The notes beneath the pieces are model-generated. The model made no database searches. It was not told where the DNA came from and saw only the letters and a list, made by a program, of their open reading frames with translations. This document shows, in pieces, positions 41,264 to 50,743 of a stretch of 64,000 nucleotides of DNA. Position 1 is the first letter of the stretch, and each line of letters begins with the position of its first letter. This DNA is from Thermoleophilaceae bacterium (GTDB taxonomy: Bacteria > Actinomycetota > Thermoleophilia > Solirubrobacterales > Thermoleophilaceae), in contig DASUWY010000047.1 in the NCBI GenBank assembly GCA_036378175.1, positions 1-64,000 of the forward strand, written 5' to 3'. Both the position numbers and the translations under genes were made by a program.

Positions 41264-42445
41264 TCAGTTCGGCGTCGCGCGGGCGGCCAGCTGTTCAAGC
41301 ATCCGAACAGCGGGGGCGCCGCCCTCGTAGCCTCGGATCACCGAGCTCATCGAGGTCGCGTGCTGCCGGTAGGCCGGCGCATCGAGCACCTCCGCGAGGG
41401 CGGCTGCGATGTCCGCGACCTCCGCGCCTGGGTCGATCGCGAAGCCGAGCCCGAGCTCGGCGACCCTCCGCGCGTTCTGCGGCTGATCCCGCCCGAGTGG
41501 CACGCAGAGCACCGGCAGGCCCGCGGCGAACGCGGCGAGCAGGGTGCCGGTTCCTGCATGAGTGACGACCACCGATGCGTCGGACAGGACGGTTTCGTGA
41601 GGGACGTACGACTCGATCGCGAGATTCGCGCCGCCCGGGATCTCGGCGGGGTCGATCTCTCCGGTGAGCACCAGCCCGCGCACAGGCGCCGCGCGCAGCG
41701 CATCCGCGATTCGGCGCAGCACGTCGGTCTGATGCATGTACTGAGTGCCCAGACTGACCACCACTAGGGGCCGCGCGTCGGCTGAACCCCACGGCGGGCT
41801 CCAGCGCGTCATCCGGCCCGGGCGCTCGATGATCGGCCCGGCGTGGACCACGTTCGCCGGCGGGTCGTCCCAGTCGTCGAACTCGCGCGGCAGAGCCACG
41901 ATCGCCCCCGCCGCGCGGCGCGTGAGCTCGACCGTCACCGAATCGGAACCAACCGGGAGCCCTTCGACGCCGAGGGAGCGGCGCGCGGCGTTCACGGGCT
42001 CGAACCAGCGCCTCCGCGCGGCCCTGTCGTCGGCGGCGCCGCCATGGAAGCCGAAGATGGTGTGGATCAGCAGCACGTGCGGCGCCGGGAGGAGCTCAGC
42101 CACCGCGGCCGCCGAGCGCAAGAGGTAATCGACGACGATCACGTCGGCTCGGGCTCGCACGACCTCCCTCCGCACGGCGTCGGCCAGCTCGGGGCCGTGG
42201 AAGATCCGCTCGAGCACCGCCCGCTGCTCCTCGACGCGTTGCCCCGGCTCGAGTTCGAGCTCAGGCGGAAACGGGCAGTGCATGCACCCGGCTGCCGCAA
42301 CACGCTCGGCATCCGCCGCGGGTGCCAGCACACGCACGCGATGCCCTCGCTGCGCGAGCGACCGCCCGAGCCCGAGGGCGACCTGTGTTCCACCACCCGC
42401 CTGCCAGGTGACTATCAAGGCCTCCACGCGGCGCGATGATCCCAT
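41264..42445 (-). CDS. GT1/MGT-type glycosyltransferase
   Basis: A 393-residue GT-B enzyme. The N-terminal acceptor domain opens [30 protein letters not shown]. The C-terminal donor domain has [19 protein letters not shown] and [34 protein letters not shown], the UDP/dTDP-sugar binding signature of macrolide and flavonoid glycosyltransferases. Acceptor unknown. ATG 42445 has only a weak ribosome-binding site. It diverges from efp. Confidence 0.88.
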   Translation of the reverse strand: MGSSRRVEALIVTWQAGGGTQVALGLGRSLAQRGHRVRVLAPAADAERVAAAGCMHCPFPPELELEPGQRVEEQRAVLERIFHGPELADAVRREVVRARADVIVVDYLLRSAAAVAELLPAPHVLLIHTIFGFHGGAADDRAARRRWFEPVNAARRSLGVEGLPVGSDSVTVELTRRAAGAIVALPREFDDWDDPPANVVHAGPIIERPGRMTRWSPPWGSADARPLVVVSLGTQYMHQTDVLRRIADALRAAPVRGLVLTGEIDPAEIPGGANLAIESYVPHETVLSDASVVVTHAGTGTLLAAFAAGLPVLCVPLGRDQPQNARRVAELGLGFAIDPGAEVADIAAALAEVLDAPAYRQHATSMSSVIRGYEGGAPAVRMLEQLAARATPN

Positions 42446-42502
42446 GCGGCAGGCCTGGTGGGCACCAGGCCCGCGTCTCAGCGGCAGCTACCCTTCCCAA
42501 CC

Positions 42503-43063
42503 GTGATCAGCACCAACCAGTTCAAGAACGGCACCCACATCGAGGTCGATGGGGTCGTCTACAAGATCGTCGAGTTCCAGCACGTCAAGCCCGGCAAGGG
42601 CGGCGCGTTCGTGCGCACCAAGCTCAAGCGGAGCGCCGACGGAGCCGTGATCGACAAGACCTTCCGCGCGGGCGAGAAGTTCCGCCCGATCCGCACCGAG
42701 ACGCGCAAGATGCAGTTCCTCTATGCCGACGGCACGGACGCGCACCTGATGGACCTGGAGAGCTACGAGCAGATCACCGTGCCCGAGGCGACGGTGAGCG
42801 AGGCGCTCAAGTGGATCATCCCCAACGAGAGCGTGGACGTGCTCTACGTGGACGAGGAGCCGGCCGATTTCCAGGTTCCAAGCGCTGTCGAGCTCGCGGT
42901 GACCGAGACCGAGCCGGGCGTGCGAGGCGACACCGCAAGCGGTGGCGGCGACAAGCCGGCGCAACTCGAGTCCGGCGTGACGGTCCGCGTGCCGCTGTTC
43001 GTCAACGTGGGCGATCGCGTGCGGGTGGACACGCGCTCGGGCGAATACGTCTCAAGGGCCTGA
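42503..43063 (+). CDS. efp: translation elongation factor P
   Basis: The 186 residues are the normal three-domain length. GTG 42503 gives [16 protein letters not shown], matching family starts. The domain I loop with the tip Lys is PGKGGAF (K32). Domain III ends [30 protein letters not shown], the standard EF-P C-terminus. It relieves ribosome stalling on polyproline. First gene of the efp-nusB-xseB-prenyl synthase-dxs run; nusB begins 6 nt after the stop. Confidence 0.96.
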   Translation: MISTNQFKNGTHIEVDGVVYKIVEFQHVKPGKGGAFVRTKLKRSADGAVIDKTFRAGEKFRPIRTETRKMQFLYADGTDAHLMDLESYEQITVPEATVSEALKWIIPNESVDVLYVDEEPADFQVPSAVELAVTETEPGVRGDTASGGGDKPAQLESGVTVRVPLFVNVGDRVRVDTRSGEYVSRA

Positions 43064-43068
43064 TCGGC

Positions 43069-43458
43069 TTGACGCGCAGCGAGCAGCGCCGGGCCGCCGT
43101 GGTGGCCCTCTACCAGCGCGACGTCACCGGCCGCCCCCTCGAGACGCTGCTCAGCAGGGAAACGAAGGCGTTCACGCGCGAGCTCGCCGAGGGCACGGCG
43201 GCCGGCCAACCGGAGCTCGACGCGCTGATCGAGCGCCACGCCGTAGGCTGGACGCTCGACAGAATCGCGCCGCTCGAGCGAAACATCCTGCGGGTTGCGC
43301 TGTACGAGCTACTGAGGAGGGAAGACGTGCCCGCTGAGGTAGCGATCGACGAAGCCATAGAGGCAGCCAAGGAGCTGTGCGGCGCAGACGCGCCCGGCTT
43401 CATCAACGGCATCCTGGGCGCGGTACAGCGCGAGCAGGGGAGCGCGTCCCCGCTATGA
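43069..43458 (+). CDS. nusB: transcription antitermination factor NusB
   Basis: A 129-residue all-helical protein. TTG 43069 gives TRSEQRRAAVVALYQRDV, the usual N-terminus; AAGGG lies 10 nt upstream at 43054-43058, inside the end of efp. DRIAPLERNILRVALYELLRREDVPAEVAIDEAIEAAKELC and FINGILGAV are the conserved core. With NusE it binds boxA RNA to promote rRNA antitermination. The stop overlaps the xseB start (ATGA). Confidence 0.93.
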   Translation: MTRSEQRRAAVVALYQRDVTGRPLETLLSRETKAFTRELAEGTAAGQPELDALIERHAVGWTLDRIAPLERNILRVALYELLRREDVPAEVAIDEAIEAAKELCGADAPGFINGILGAVQREQGSASPL

Positions 43459-43652
43459 GCCGCCTGGACGCGCTCATCGACGAGCTGGAGCAGACCGCCG
43501 CGCGCCTTCGCTCCGGGGAGCTCGACTCCGATGCCGCGGCCCAGGCGGTGGAGCGCTGCGCCGAGCTCGCGCAGCAGCTCGGCTCGGAACTCGACGTGCA
43601 GGCTCGCGCCGCCACCGCCGGCGAGCCGCCGGGCCAGGAGAAGCTGCTGTGA
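43455..43652 (+). CDS. xseB: exodeoxyribonuclease VII small subunit
   Basis: A 65-residue helical protein. LIDELEQTAARLRSGELDSDAAAQAVERCAELAQQLGSELD is the XseB pattern: two helices with the SGEL turn. No xseA lies beside it in this window, so the large subunit must be encoded elsewhere if it is functional. 4-bp overlaps on both sides. Confidence 0.78.
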   Translation: MSRLDALIDELEQTAARLRSGELDSDAAAQAVERCAELAQQLGSELDVQARAATAGEPPGQEKLL

Positions 43653-44539
43653 GCGCGCCGGCGCGCCAGGCCGAGTACCCGGTGGCTCTGCAGCGGGAGG
43701 TGGATGCCTATCTCCAGCAGCTGAAATTCTCTGAGGAGAGCACCACAGCCGGTCTGGAGGAGGCGATGCGCTACTCGCTGCTGGCCGGCGGCAAGCGGAT
43801 CCGGCCGGTGCTCGCGCTCGCCACCGCGGAGGCGCTGGGCAGAAGCCAGGACGACGTGATGGCGTTCGCCGGCGCGATCGAGCTGATCCACACTTACTCC
43901 CTGATCCATGACGACCTCCCGGCGATGGACGACGACGACCTTCGCCGCGGCAAGCCCACCTGCCACGTGGTCTACGGCGAGGACGTGGCCATCCTGGCGG
44001 GCGACGGCCTCTTCGCCGAGGCGATCAAGCTGGTGCTCGACGAGCAGGACGGCCAGCCCGAGCGGGTGCTGAGGGCGCTGCGCCATCTTGTGGCCGCAAT
44101 CTCGGTTAGCGGGATGGTGGGCGGGCAATACGTAGACGTGAAGGAGACGGCGCCGCACGACCAGGCAGGCCTTCGCCACCTGCACGAGCTGAAAACCGGG
44201 CGCCTCATCGCGGCCGCAATCGAGTGCCCACTCCTTTTGTTTGGGGCCGGAGAAGCTGCGACAATGGGACTGCGCCGCTTCGCGGCGGAGTTGGGGGTGC
44301 TCTTCCAAATCGTCGACGACATACTCGATGTGACCGGTGACGAGGCCGCGCTCGGCAAGCCCCAGGGCTCTGACGAGCGGCATGGCAAGCGCACATACGT
44401 AAGCGTGTTCGGACTGGATCGCGCGAGGGAGCTGGCCCGGGAGTCACATCGAAACGCGCGCGCCGCGCTCGCGGATGCGGGCGGGCAGACGGCCACGCTC
44501 GAACAGATCACCGACTACATCCTCACCAGAGACACATGA
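43649..44539 (+). CDS. polyprenyl (geranyl/farnesyl-type) diphosphate synthase
   Basis: A 296-residue trans-prenyltransferase. First aspartate-rich motif DDLPAMDDDDLRRG (about residue 88), second motif DDILD (about 223). LLAGGKRIRPVL binds the substrate diphosphate and KTGRLIAAA is also conserved. The DDxxxxD first motif places it with FPP/GGPP synthases of the IspA type. GTG 43649 overlaps xseB and the stop overlaps dxs (ATGA). With dxs it supplies isoprenoid precursors. Confidence 0.93.
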   Translation: MSAPARQAEYPVALQREVDAYLQQLKFSEESTTAGLEEAMRYSLLAGGKRIRPVLALATAEALGRSQDDVMAFAGAIELIHTYSLIHDDLPAMDDDDLRRGKPTCHVVYGEDVAILAGDGLFAEAIKLVLDEQDGQPERVLRALRHLVAAISVSGMVGGQYVDVKETAPHDQAGLRHLHELKTGRLIAAAIECPLLLFGAGEAATMGLRRFAAELGVLFQIVDDILDVTGDEAALGKPQGSDERHGKRTYVSVFGLDRARELARESHRNARAALADAGGQTATLEQITDYILTRDT

Positions 44540-46485
44540 GCCTTCTCGAAAACGTCAACAAGCCCCAGGATCTCCACGAGCTGGACGACGAGCAGCTCCA
44601 GCAGCTTGCGCAGGAGGTGCGCGAGCACGTGATCGACACGATCGGCGAGATCGGCGGTCACTTCGGCGCCAACCTGGGCGTATGCGAGCTGGCCGTGGCG
44701 CTCCACAGCCTGCTCAACTCGCCGAAGGACAAGATCATCTGGGACGTCGGCCACCAGGCGTACCCGCACAAGGTGCTCACCGGCCGCCGCGACCAGCTTC
44801 AGACCATCCGTCAGTACGGCGGCCTCGCGCCCTTCTGCTCGATCTTCGAGTCGGAGCACGACATCATCGGCGCGGGCCACGCCTCCACCTCGGTGTCCTA
44901 CGCGGTCGGCCTGAAGGAAGCGATGCGCCACGGGGTCGGCGAGGACGGCAAGGTGGTGGCCGTGATCGGCGACGGCGCGCTCACGGGCGGCGTCGCGTTC
45001 GAGGCCCTCCACAACGCCGGCGGCCTGGACGTGCCGATCGTGATCATCCTCAACGACAACGGCATGTCGATCGCGCCGAACGTGGGCGCGCTCTCGCGCT
45101 ACTTCAACCGCGTGCGGCTCAATCCCAAGCTTCATCGTGCGCGCGAGGGCGTGGAGACCGGGCTCACCAAGCTTCCGGCCGGCATCGGCGACCGCATCGA
45201 GCGGCTCGGCCCGCAGATCAAGGAGTCGATCAAGGCGTTCTGGGCGCCGGGCCTCTTGTTCGAGGAGCTCGACCTCGCCTACGTGGGCGTGGTGGACGGC
45301 CATGACGTGCACGCGCTGCGCAACGCGATCGGGGAGGCGCTGAAGGCGGACCGGCCCGTGGTGGTCCACATCAAGACCGTGAAGGGGAAGGGCTTCGCGC
45401 CCGCGGAGGACGGCGGACTCGAGGGCATGGAGAAGTGGCACGCGGCCAAGCCGGCCTCGATCGTGAACGGCGCTCCCGCGCCCGCGCCGAAGAAGAACGG
45501 CGCCGCGCGCTTCGCGAAGCCCGCTCCGCCGCAGTACACCACCGTGTTCGGCAACGCGCTCGTGGAGGAGTGCAAGCGCGACGAGCGCGTCTGCGGCATC
45601 ACTGCCGCGATGAACTCGGGCACCGGGCTCAACATCCTCCAGAAGGAGATGCCCGAGCGCTACTACGACGTGGGTATCGCCGAGCAGCACGCCGTGCTGT
45701 TCGCCGCGGGCATGGCGCTGCAGGGGATGAAGCCGGTGGCGGCCATCTACTCGACCTTCCTGCAGCGCGCGTTTGACCAGATCGTCCACGACGTCTGCCT
45801 GCAGAGCCTCAATGTCGTGTTCGCCATGGATCGCGCCGGCCTCGTGGGCGACGACGGCCCGACCCACCACGGCGCGTTCGACATCGCGTACCTGCGGCCG
45901 CTCCCGAACATCGTGCTGATGGCGCCGCGCGACGAGGCGATGCTGGTGAACATGCTGCGCACCGCCACGCTCTACGACAGCGGGCCGATCGCTCTGCGCT
46001 ACCCGCGCGGCGAGGCAGAGGGCGTGCGGCTGCCGGCGAGGCCGGAGCGGATCGAGATCGGTCGCGGCGAGGTGCTGCGCGAGGGCGAGCGCGTTGCGCT
46101 CCTCGGCTACGGATTCGGAGTGCCGCTCGCGATGGGCGCGGCACGGGAGCTCCAGGCGCACGGCCTCGAGGTGACCGTGGCCGACGCTCGCTTCGCGAAG
46201 CCGCTCGACGTCGAGCTGATCGAGTCGCTGGCCGCCGAGCACGACCTCATAGCCACGATCGAGGACGGTGTGCTGATGGGCGGGTTCGGCTCGGGCGTGG
46301 GCGAGGCGATGCTCGACCGCGGCCTGGCGGCGGACACGCACCTGCTGCGCATCGGGCTGCCGGATCGCTACGTCACCCACGGCAAGCCCGCGTTGCTGCA
46401 CGAGGAGGTCGGACTCACGCCGACCTCCATCGCCGAGCGTGTGGCCGAGGCCGTGCTCGATCCGCGCGCGCTTCAGTCTGCCTAG
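44536..46485 (+). CDS. dxs: 1-deoxy-D-xylulose-5-phosphate synthase
   Basis: A 649-residue thiamine-diphosphate enzyme of normal length. GHFGANLGVCELAVALH, WDVGHQAYPHKVLTGR and the ThDP motif VIGDGALTGGVAFEALHNAG with NDNGMSI are present. The transketolase C-terminal half has DVGIAEQHAVLFAAGMA and ATIEDGVLMGGFGSGV. It condenses pyruvate and glyceraldehyde 3-phosphate at the start of the MEP pathway. ATGA overlap with the prenyl synthase; convergent with the MarR gene (4-bp overlap). Confidence 0.97.
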   Translation: MSLLENVNKPQDLHELDDEQLQQLAQEVREHVIDTIGEIGGHFGANLGVCELAVALHSLLNSPKDKIIWDVGHQAYPHKVLTGRRDQLQTIRQYGGLAPFCSIFESEHDIIGAGHASTSVSYAVGLKEAMRHGVGEDGKVVAVIGDGALTGGVAFEALHNAGGLDVPIVIILNDNGMSIAPNVGALSRYFNRVRLNPKLHRAREGVETGLTKLPAGIGDRIERLGPQIKESIKAFWAPGLLFEELDLAYVGVVDGHDVHALRNAIGEALKADRPVVVHIKTVKGKGFAPAEDGGLEGMEKWHAAKPASIVNGAPAPAPKKNGAARFAKPAPPQYTTVFGNALVEECKRDERVCGITAAMNSGTGLNILQKEMPERYYDVGIAEQHAVLFAAGMALQGMKPVAAIYSTFLQRAFDQIVHDVCLQSLNVVFAMDRAGLVGDDGPTHHGAFDIAYLRPLPNIVLMAPRDEAMLVNMLRTATLYDSGPIALRYPRGEAEGVRLPARPERIEIGRGEVLREGERVALLGYGFGVPLAMGAARELQAHGLEVTVADARFAKPLDVELIESLAAEHDLIATIEDGVLMGGFGSGVGEAMLDRGLAADTHLLRIGLPDRYVTHGKPALLHEEVGLTPTSIAERVAEAVLDPRALQSA

Positions 46486-46964
46486 CGAGGGGGCGGAGGC
46501 GGGTGCGGGCGCCGTGGCGGCGGTTGGCCCAATAGCGCTGCCTCAACGCGCTCGAGCAGGCGCGTGAGCGCGTCGGCCTCCGGCTTCGGCAGGTCTGACA
46601 GCAGGTTCGCGAGCCGATCGGCCACGAGCGCGGTGGCCGAGCGCAGCGTGCGGTTACCGGCGGGCGTGAGGGCGAGGGCGCTTCTGCGGCGGTCCTCATC
46701 GCTGCTGCGGCGTTCCACCAGCCCGGCGTCCACCAGCGCCGACACGAGCTGAGACACCGCCGGGCCCGATACGCCAGTGCCCCGCGCCAGCTCCGACGCC
46801 GAACGGGGAGCTGCGGCGATCGTTCTCAGGGCGAGGTACTGCGCCACCGTGAGCGGTGGCTCGTGCGCCGCCAGCACGCGCTCGACCCAGCGTGTGGCCA
46901 GCGGCGCGGCGGCGGCCAGGGCGGCGCCGGCCTCGCGCGTGTGCGATCGCGGCTTCGGGGGCAT
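46482..46964 (-). CDS. MarR-family transcriptional regulator
   Basis: The protein has 160 residues. Winged-helix core: LTVAQYLALRTIAAAPRSASELARGTGVSGPAVSQLVSALVDAGLVERRSSDEDRRRSALALTPAG, with the recognition helix at SGPAVSQLVSALV and the wing at RRSSDEDRRRS. A Pro-rich tail (PPPRRPHPPPPP) is unusual. It diverges from the ion-pump gene across only 25 bp that contain a large palindrome, so it probably represses the pump and itself. Confidence 0.92.
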   Translation of the reverse strand: MPPKPRSHTREAGAALAAAAPLATRWVERVLAAHEPPLTVAQYLALRTIAAAPRSASELARGTGVSGPAVSQLVSALVDAGLVERRSSDEDRRRSALALTPAGNRTLRSATALVADRLANLLSDLPKPEADALTRLLERVEAALLGQPPPRRPHPPPPPR

Positions 46965-46999
46965 AGATAAGTAGCCTTAACGATTAACTGTGCTTATCT
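46965..46999. promoter_or_regulatory. palindromic operator between marR and pump genes
   Basis: AGATAAG (46965-46971) and CTTATCT (46993-46999) are perfect inverted arms around an AT-rich centre with TTAACGATTAA. The sequence spans both start codons: marR ATG at 46964 and pump GTG at 46990. AT content far above the surroundings also suits overlapping divergent promoters. A MarR dimer, or two dimers, could shut off both genes. Confidence 0.65.
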
Positions 47000-48162
47000 T
47001 CCGCATCATTCTTGCAGCAGTGGCGATCGCGTTCGTCGCGGCGCGCCCGAGGAGCTGGCTGGGCGCCGCCGGCGCGGCCGCCTGTGCCGCGCTCACGCTC
47101 GTTACTGCCGGTGCGGCGCCCGCCGCCCTGGCGGCCGCCGGCCCGCCTGTGGCGTTCATCGCCGCGGTGATGGCCCTCGCGCTGCTCGCGGACGAGTCCG
47201 GTCTGGCGGGGAGCCTGGCGGCCTGGCTCGCCCATGCCGGGCGTGGCAGAAGCGGAGTGCTGTTCGCGCTCGTGTGCGTGATGTGCGCGCTTCTCACCGC
47301 AGCGCTTTCTCTGGACGGCGCGGTGGTGGTGATGGTGCCGGTGGTCGTCGCGCTCGCCCGGCGCCACGGTGCTCCGCTGCGCCCGCTGCTGCTCGCCACC
47401 GTGGGGGTGGCCAACAGCTTCTCGGCAGCTTTGCCGGCCGGCAATCCCACCAACCTCGTGGTGATGGAGCGGCTCGGCCTCTCGCCGGGCGGGTTCACCG
47501 CCCGGATGCTCCTGCCGTCACTCGCCGCCACCGTGGCGTGCGCGGCCGTGCTGTGGCTCGTGGAGCGGCGGAGCCTCGCCCGCGGCTACAGGGCGGCCGG
47601 CGGCAGCTTGCCGGGAGGTGGCGCCGGAGCCGCAGTGACCATCGCGGCGCTTGCGGCGGCCATCGCCGCGGACTGGCTTTCGCCGCTGGTGGGAGTCTCG
47701 CCCTGGCTTCCGGTGAGCGTCGTGGCGGCCCTGGCCCTTGCCGCCGCAAGGCGCCGGCCGCTAATCGCGCTTCCTGTTCGGCTCGGCGTCCAGATCGGGT
47801 CGCTGCTCGTGGTGGTCGATGCGCTCCGGGCAGCGCTTCACCTCGGCAGGCTCGGCATCGCTTCGCCCACGCTCGCCGGGCTCGCAATGGTGGCTGCCGC
47901 GGTCACATTTGGCGCCGCGCTTGCCAACAACCTGCCCGCGAGCGCGGCCGTGGCCGGGCTGCTCAGCGCGGGCCCGGGCTCGTACGCTGCGCTGCTCGGC
48001 CTGTCGGCGGGCGCGCTGGCCACTCCTCATGGGTCGGTGGCAACGCTCGTCTCGCTCGACATGTCCCACTGCCACGGCGCCCGCGGGCTCGCCCGTGTCT
48101 GGGCGGCCGCCGCCCTGGCCGCCGTGGCCGCGGGCGTGCTCCTGCTTCGCCTCACCTCCTGA
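46990..48162 (+). CDS. ArsB/SLC13-type ion or arsenite permease
   Basis: The protein has 390 residues with about 11 helices. AALPAGNPTNLVVMERLGLS and FGAALANNLPASAAVAGLL are the two re-entrant loop signatures (GNPTN and NNLP) of the ion-transporter superfamily that includes ArsB and citrate/sodium carriers. No arsR or arsC lies nearby; the divergent MarR suggests induction by an organic compound or a metalloid. GTG 46990 lies inside the operator and has no ribosome-binding site, which suggests a leaderless message. Confidence 0.85.
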   Translation: MLIFRIILAAVAIAFVAARPRSWLGAAGAAACAALTLVTAGAAPAALAAAGPPVAFIAAVMALALLADESGLAGSLAAWLAHAGRGRSGVLFALVCVMCALLTAALSLDGAVVVMVPVVVALARRHGAPLRPLLLATVGVANSFSAALPAGNPTNLVVMERLGLSPGGFTARMLLPSLAATVACAAVLWLVERRSLARGYRAAGGSLPGGGAGAAVTIAALAAAIAADWLSPLVGVSPWLPVSVVAALALAAARRRPLIALPVRLGVQIGSLLVVVDALRAALHLGRLGIASPTLAGLAMVAAAVTFGAALANNLPASAAVAGLLSAGPGSYAALLGLSAGALATPHGSVATLVSLDMSHCHGARGLARVWAAAALAAVAAGVLLLRLTS

Positions 48163-48169
48163 AAAGGGA

Positions 48170-48197
48170 AGCGGCCCGCCGGGGAAGACGGGCCGCT
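48170..48197 (-). terminator. terminator between the pump and the small membrane gene
   Basis: AGCGGCCCG (48170-48178) pairs with CGGGCCGCT (48189-48197). On the minus strand the stem is followed by TCCCTTTTC, so it mainly serves the leftward gene ending at 48245. It could also stop the pump transcript weakly. Confidence 0.55.
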
Positions 48198-48244
48198 AGA
48201 GGGAGGAGTGATGCGTATGTGTGATTGATCGTGTGAGAGAAGAT

Positions 48245-48604
48245 CTATGCCCTGGTGGGGCGGTAGCTCGTGGCGCCGGCAAGCGTGAACTCGATTAGGC
48301 CGGCTGCGAGGAAGAAGATGAATGCGCCAGGTCCGACCGCAAGTCCGAGCACGATTCCGGCGCAGAGGAGGGCGGTGCCGAGCGCCCAGTCGTAGGTCAC
48401 GTGCGCCGACAGCGGGAGCCCGCCTCGGCTCGCGGGGTCGGAGCCTGAGATCGCGAGGCCGGCAAGCACGGCGCCAACGCCGATTCCCACCATGATCGCC
48501 GCCGGGGCGAGCCCGAGCGCGTACGGAGCGAGGATGAGCGCCGCGGCGAGGGCGAGCTCCAGGGCTCCGTGTAGCTCGATCGTGAGTGGCTTGGTGCGCC
48601 GCAC
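48245..48604 (-). CDS. small four-helix membrane protein
   Basis: The protein has 119 residues from GTG 48604. Four hydrophobic helices are visible: LELALAAALILAPYALGL, AAIMVGIGVGAVLAGLAI, WALGTALLCAGIVLGLAV and AFIFFLAAGLIEFTLAG. The arrangement is like SPW-repeat membrane proteins, without a clear SPW motif. Function unknown. It diverges from tlyA, 63 bp away. Confidence 0.65.
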   Translation of the reverse strand: MRRTKPLTIELHGALELALAAALILAPYALGLAPAAIMVGIGVGAVLAGLAISGSDPASRGGLPLSAHVTYDWALGTALLCAGIVLGLAVGPGAFIFFLAAGLIEFTLAGATSYRPTRA

Positions 48605-48667
48605 GACTCGAAGCTACCCCGGGGCCGGGCGGAGTTATGTGAGCCTGTTCACGTATACGCTCCGCCG

Positions 48668-49459
48668 GTGGCGAAGACGCGCCTAGATGCGCTGCTCGTT
48701 GAGCGGGGGCTGTTCGAGTCTCGCTCGCGCGCCGCGGCCGCGGTGATGGCGGGCGAGGTGAGGCTCGGCTCCGGTGGCGAGCGCGCCCAGAAGCCCGGGC
48801 AGCTCGTGCAGGGCGACGCTGAAATCGCGGTCGACGAGCTCCCCGGCTACGTGTCACGCGGCGGTGTGAAGCTCGCGAACGCGCTGGACGCGTTCGGGCT
48901 CGACCCCGACGGACGCTGCTGCCTCGACGTCGGCGCCTCCACCGGGGGCTTCACGGATTGCCTGCTTCAGCGCGGCGCTGAGCATGTGGTGGCGCTTGAC
49001 GTGGCCTACGGAGAGCTGCACTGGACCATGAGAAACCACTCGCGCGTGACCGTGATCGAGCGGGTGAACGCACGGGCACTCGAGCCGTCCGATCTCCCGT
49101 ATGCGCCGGATCTGATCGTCGTGGACGTGTCCTTCATCTCACTGACGAAGGTGCTGCCGGCCGTGCTGGCTTGCGTGGCGGGCCGCTTCGACTGCCTCGC
49201 GCTCGTCAAGCCGCAGTTCGAGGTGGGCCGCGAGCGGGTGGGAAAGGGCGGCGTGGTGCGCTCCGCGGACGACAGGCGAGCGGCCCTCGTGTCGGTGGGC
49301 GAGGCCGTTCGGGCACTGGGCCACGCGGTACTCGGCTTTGCGTCGTCCGGGTTGCCGGGGCCCGCGGGCAACCGCGAGAGCTTCGTCTGGGCGGCAGAGG
49401 CCGGGCGCGACGATGATGTCCAGGACATCGAGGCCGCGGCTCGGGAGGTGGAGGCGTGA
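48668..49459 (+). CDS. tlyA: TlyA-type rRNA 2'-O-methyltransferase/hemolysin-like protein
   Basis: The protein has 263 residues. N-terminal S4 RNA-binding domain (RLDALLVERGLFESRSRAAAAVMAGEVRL), then YVSRGGVKLANALDAF and an FtsJ-like methyltransferase: CLDVGASTGGFTDCLLQRGA (SAM motif), VVDVSFISLTKVLP, LALVKPQFEVGRE with the catalytic Lys. The actinobacterial TlyA methylates 16S and 23S rRNA and sets capreomycin sensitivity. First gene of the conserved tlyA-nadK-recN block; GTGA overlap with nadK. Confidence 0.94.
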   Translation: MAKTRLDALLVERGLFESRSRAAAAVMAGEVRLGSGGERAQKPGQLVQGDAEIAVDELPGYVSRGGVKLANALDAFGLDPDGRCCLDVGASTGGFTDCLLQRGAEHVVALDVAYGELHWTMRNHSRVTVIERVNARALEPSDLPYAPDLIVVDVSFISLTKVLPAVLACVAGRFDCLALVKPQFEVGRERVGKGGVVRSADDRRAALVSVGEAVRALGHAVLGFASSGLPGPAGNRESFVWAAEAGRDDDVQDIEAAAREVEA

Positions 49460-50313
49460 AGCGGCCGAGCGTCGTCACGCTGCTCACGCATCAGGCGGCG
49501 GAGGAGACCACCGCGGGCGTCCATACCGTGATCGACGAGCTGATCGCCGCCGGCGTTCGCGTGCGTGTGGACGCTGAGGAGGTTCAAAAGCACGGGCTCG
49601 AGCCGCGCGACGGGCTCACGCTCGACGCGGACCAGGAGGATGGGACGGAGGTCGCCGTCGTACTGGGTGGCGACGGCACGATGCTCCGGGCGATGCGCAC
49701 GTTCGCCGGCCGGGGAGTGCCCGTCTTCTCCTTCAACTTCGGCGCGATCGGGTTCCTGGCCACCGTCGAGCGCGACGAGCTCGAGGAGGGCATCCGGCGG
49801 GTCCTCGAGGGCGACTACGACCTGATCAACATGCCCGCGCTCGCCATCGAGACGGGCGGCGAGCGCTACCTCGGCGTGAACGACATCTCATTCCACCGGC
49901 GGGCGAACAACCGCGTGGCGGAGCTCGCCTACAGCGTCGGGCCCGACCAGCTCGGGAGCGTGCGATGCGACGGGCTCGTGGTGTCCACCCCCGTGGGATC
50001 CACGGGCTACAACCTCGCCAACGGCGGCCCGGTGCTCGCGTGGGGCGTGCAGGGCTACGTGGTGTCGTTCATCGCTCCGCACACGCTCACCGCACGGGCG
50101 CTCGTGGTGGCGACGGACGCGGTGCTCACCGTGCAGAACGGGTCGGAGAGCGAGCCGGTGGACGTGACCACCGACGGCCGGATCGTGTGCGCGCTCGAGC
50201 CGCAGGCGGAGATGGACATCCGCTTCGAGCCCGACAAGGTGCTGCTCGCCCAGCGGCCCGGGTCGAACTTCTACCACCGGTTGCGGGAGAAGTTCGGGCG
50301 GTTGGCCTCGTAG
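49456..50313 (+). CDS. nadK: NAD kinase
   Basis: The protein has 285 residues. The GGDGT motif is at 71-75 (VVLGGDGTMLRAMR). GVNDISFHR is at the usual NE site, with Asp replacing Glu. DGLVVSTPVGSTGYNLANGGP is the second kinase signature. It phosphorylates NAD to NADP in the cytosol. GTG start overlaps the tlyA stop; recN follows after a small membrane gene. Confidence 0.95.
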   Translation: MKRPSVVTLLTHQAAEETTAGVHTVIDELIAAGVRVRVDAEEVQKHGLEPRDGLTLDADQEDGTEVAVVLGGDGTMLRAMRTFAGRGVPVFSFNFGAIGFLATVERDELEEGIRRVLEGDYDLINMPALAIETGGERYLGVNDISFHRRANNRVAELAYSVGPDQLGSVRCDGLVVSTPVGSTGYNLANGGPVLAWGVQGYVVSFIAPHTLTARALVVATDAVLTVQNGSESEPVDVTTDGRIVCALEPQAEMDIRFEPDKVLLAQRPGSNFYHRLREKFGRLAS

Positions 50314-50342
50314 GACCTCCGGCGTACGCTGTAGTCGCGCCC

Positions 50343-50564
50343 ATGGTCAAGAAGACGCAATGGAAGGACATGTCGCCGCGGCAGCGCGCCACGGTGATCG
50401 GTGTGCTCGCCGTCGCGCTCCCGCTCATCGCGGCTGCGCAGCGCGACATCCAGCAGCGGCCCGCGTCCGAGATACGTGGGGAGAAGTGGATCTGGCGGCT
50501 CGTGTGCCTGAACGCACTCGGCGCGGTCGTCTACTTCAGCTGGGGCCGGCGGCGCGCCGCCTGA
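50343..50564 (+). CDS. small membrane protein between nadK and recN
   Basis: A 73-residue protein with an amphipathic basic start (KKTQWKDMSPRQRA), one helix VIGVLAVALPLIAAA, the acidic/polar loop QRDIQQRPASEIRGEKWIWR and a second helix LVCLNALGAVVYFSWGRRRAA. Such short proteins are common in actinobacteria and have no assigned function. No ribosome-binding site is seen 5-10 nt upstream. Confidence 0.7.
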   Translation: MVKKTQWKDMSPRQRATVIGVLAVALPLIAAAQRDIQQRPASEIRGEKWIWRLVCLNALGAVVYFSWGRRRAA

Positions 50565-50743
50565 GCGCCACCGCCGCCCTACGGGACGGGCGTCAGACGC
50601 CGTTCTGCTTCGATCAGCACGCCGTTGCCCCAGTTCAGGCGATCACTGCTGCTGAAGCTCGTGACCCTCGCGCACAAGCGGGGTCGGCCTCGCTACTCGC
50701 CTTGGTCGTAAGACCTCTGCGACTCCCGTGACAGTTCCGTAAC

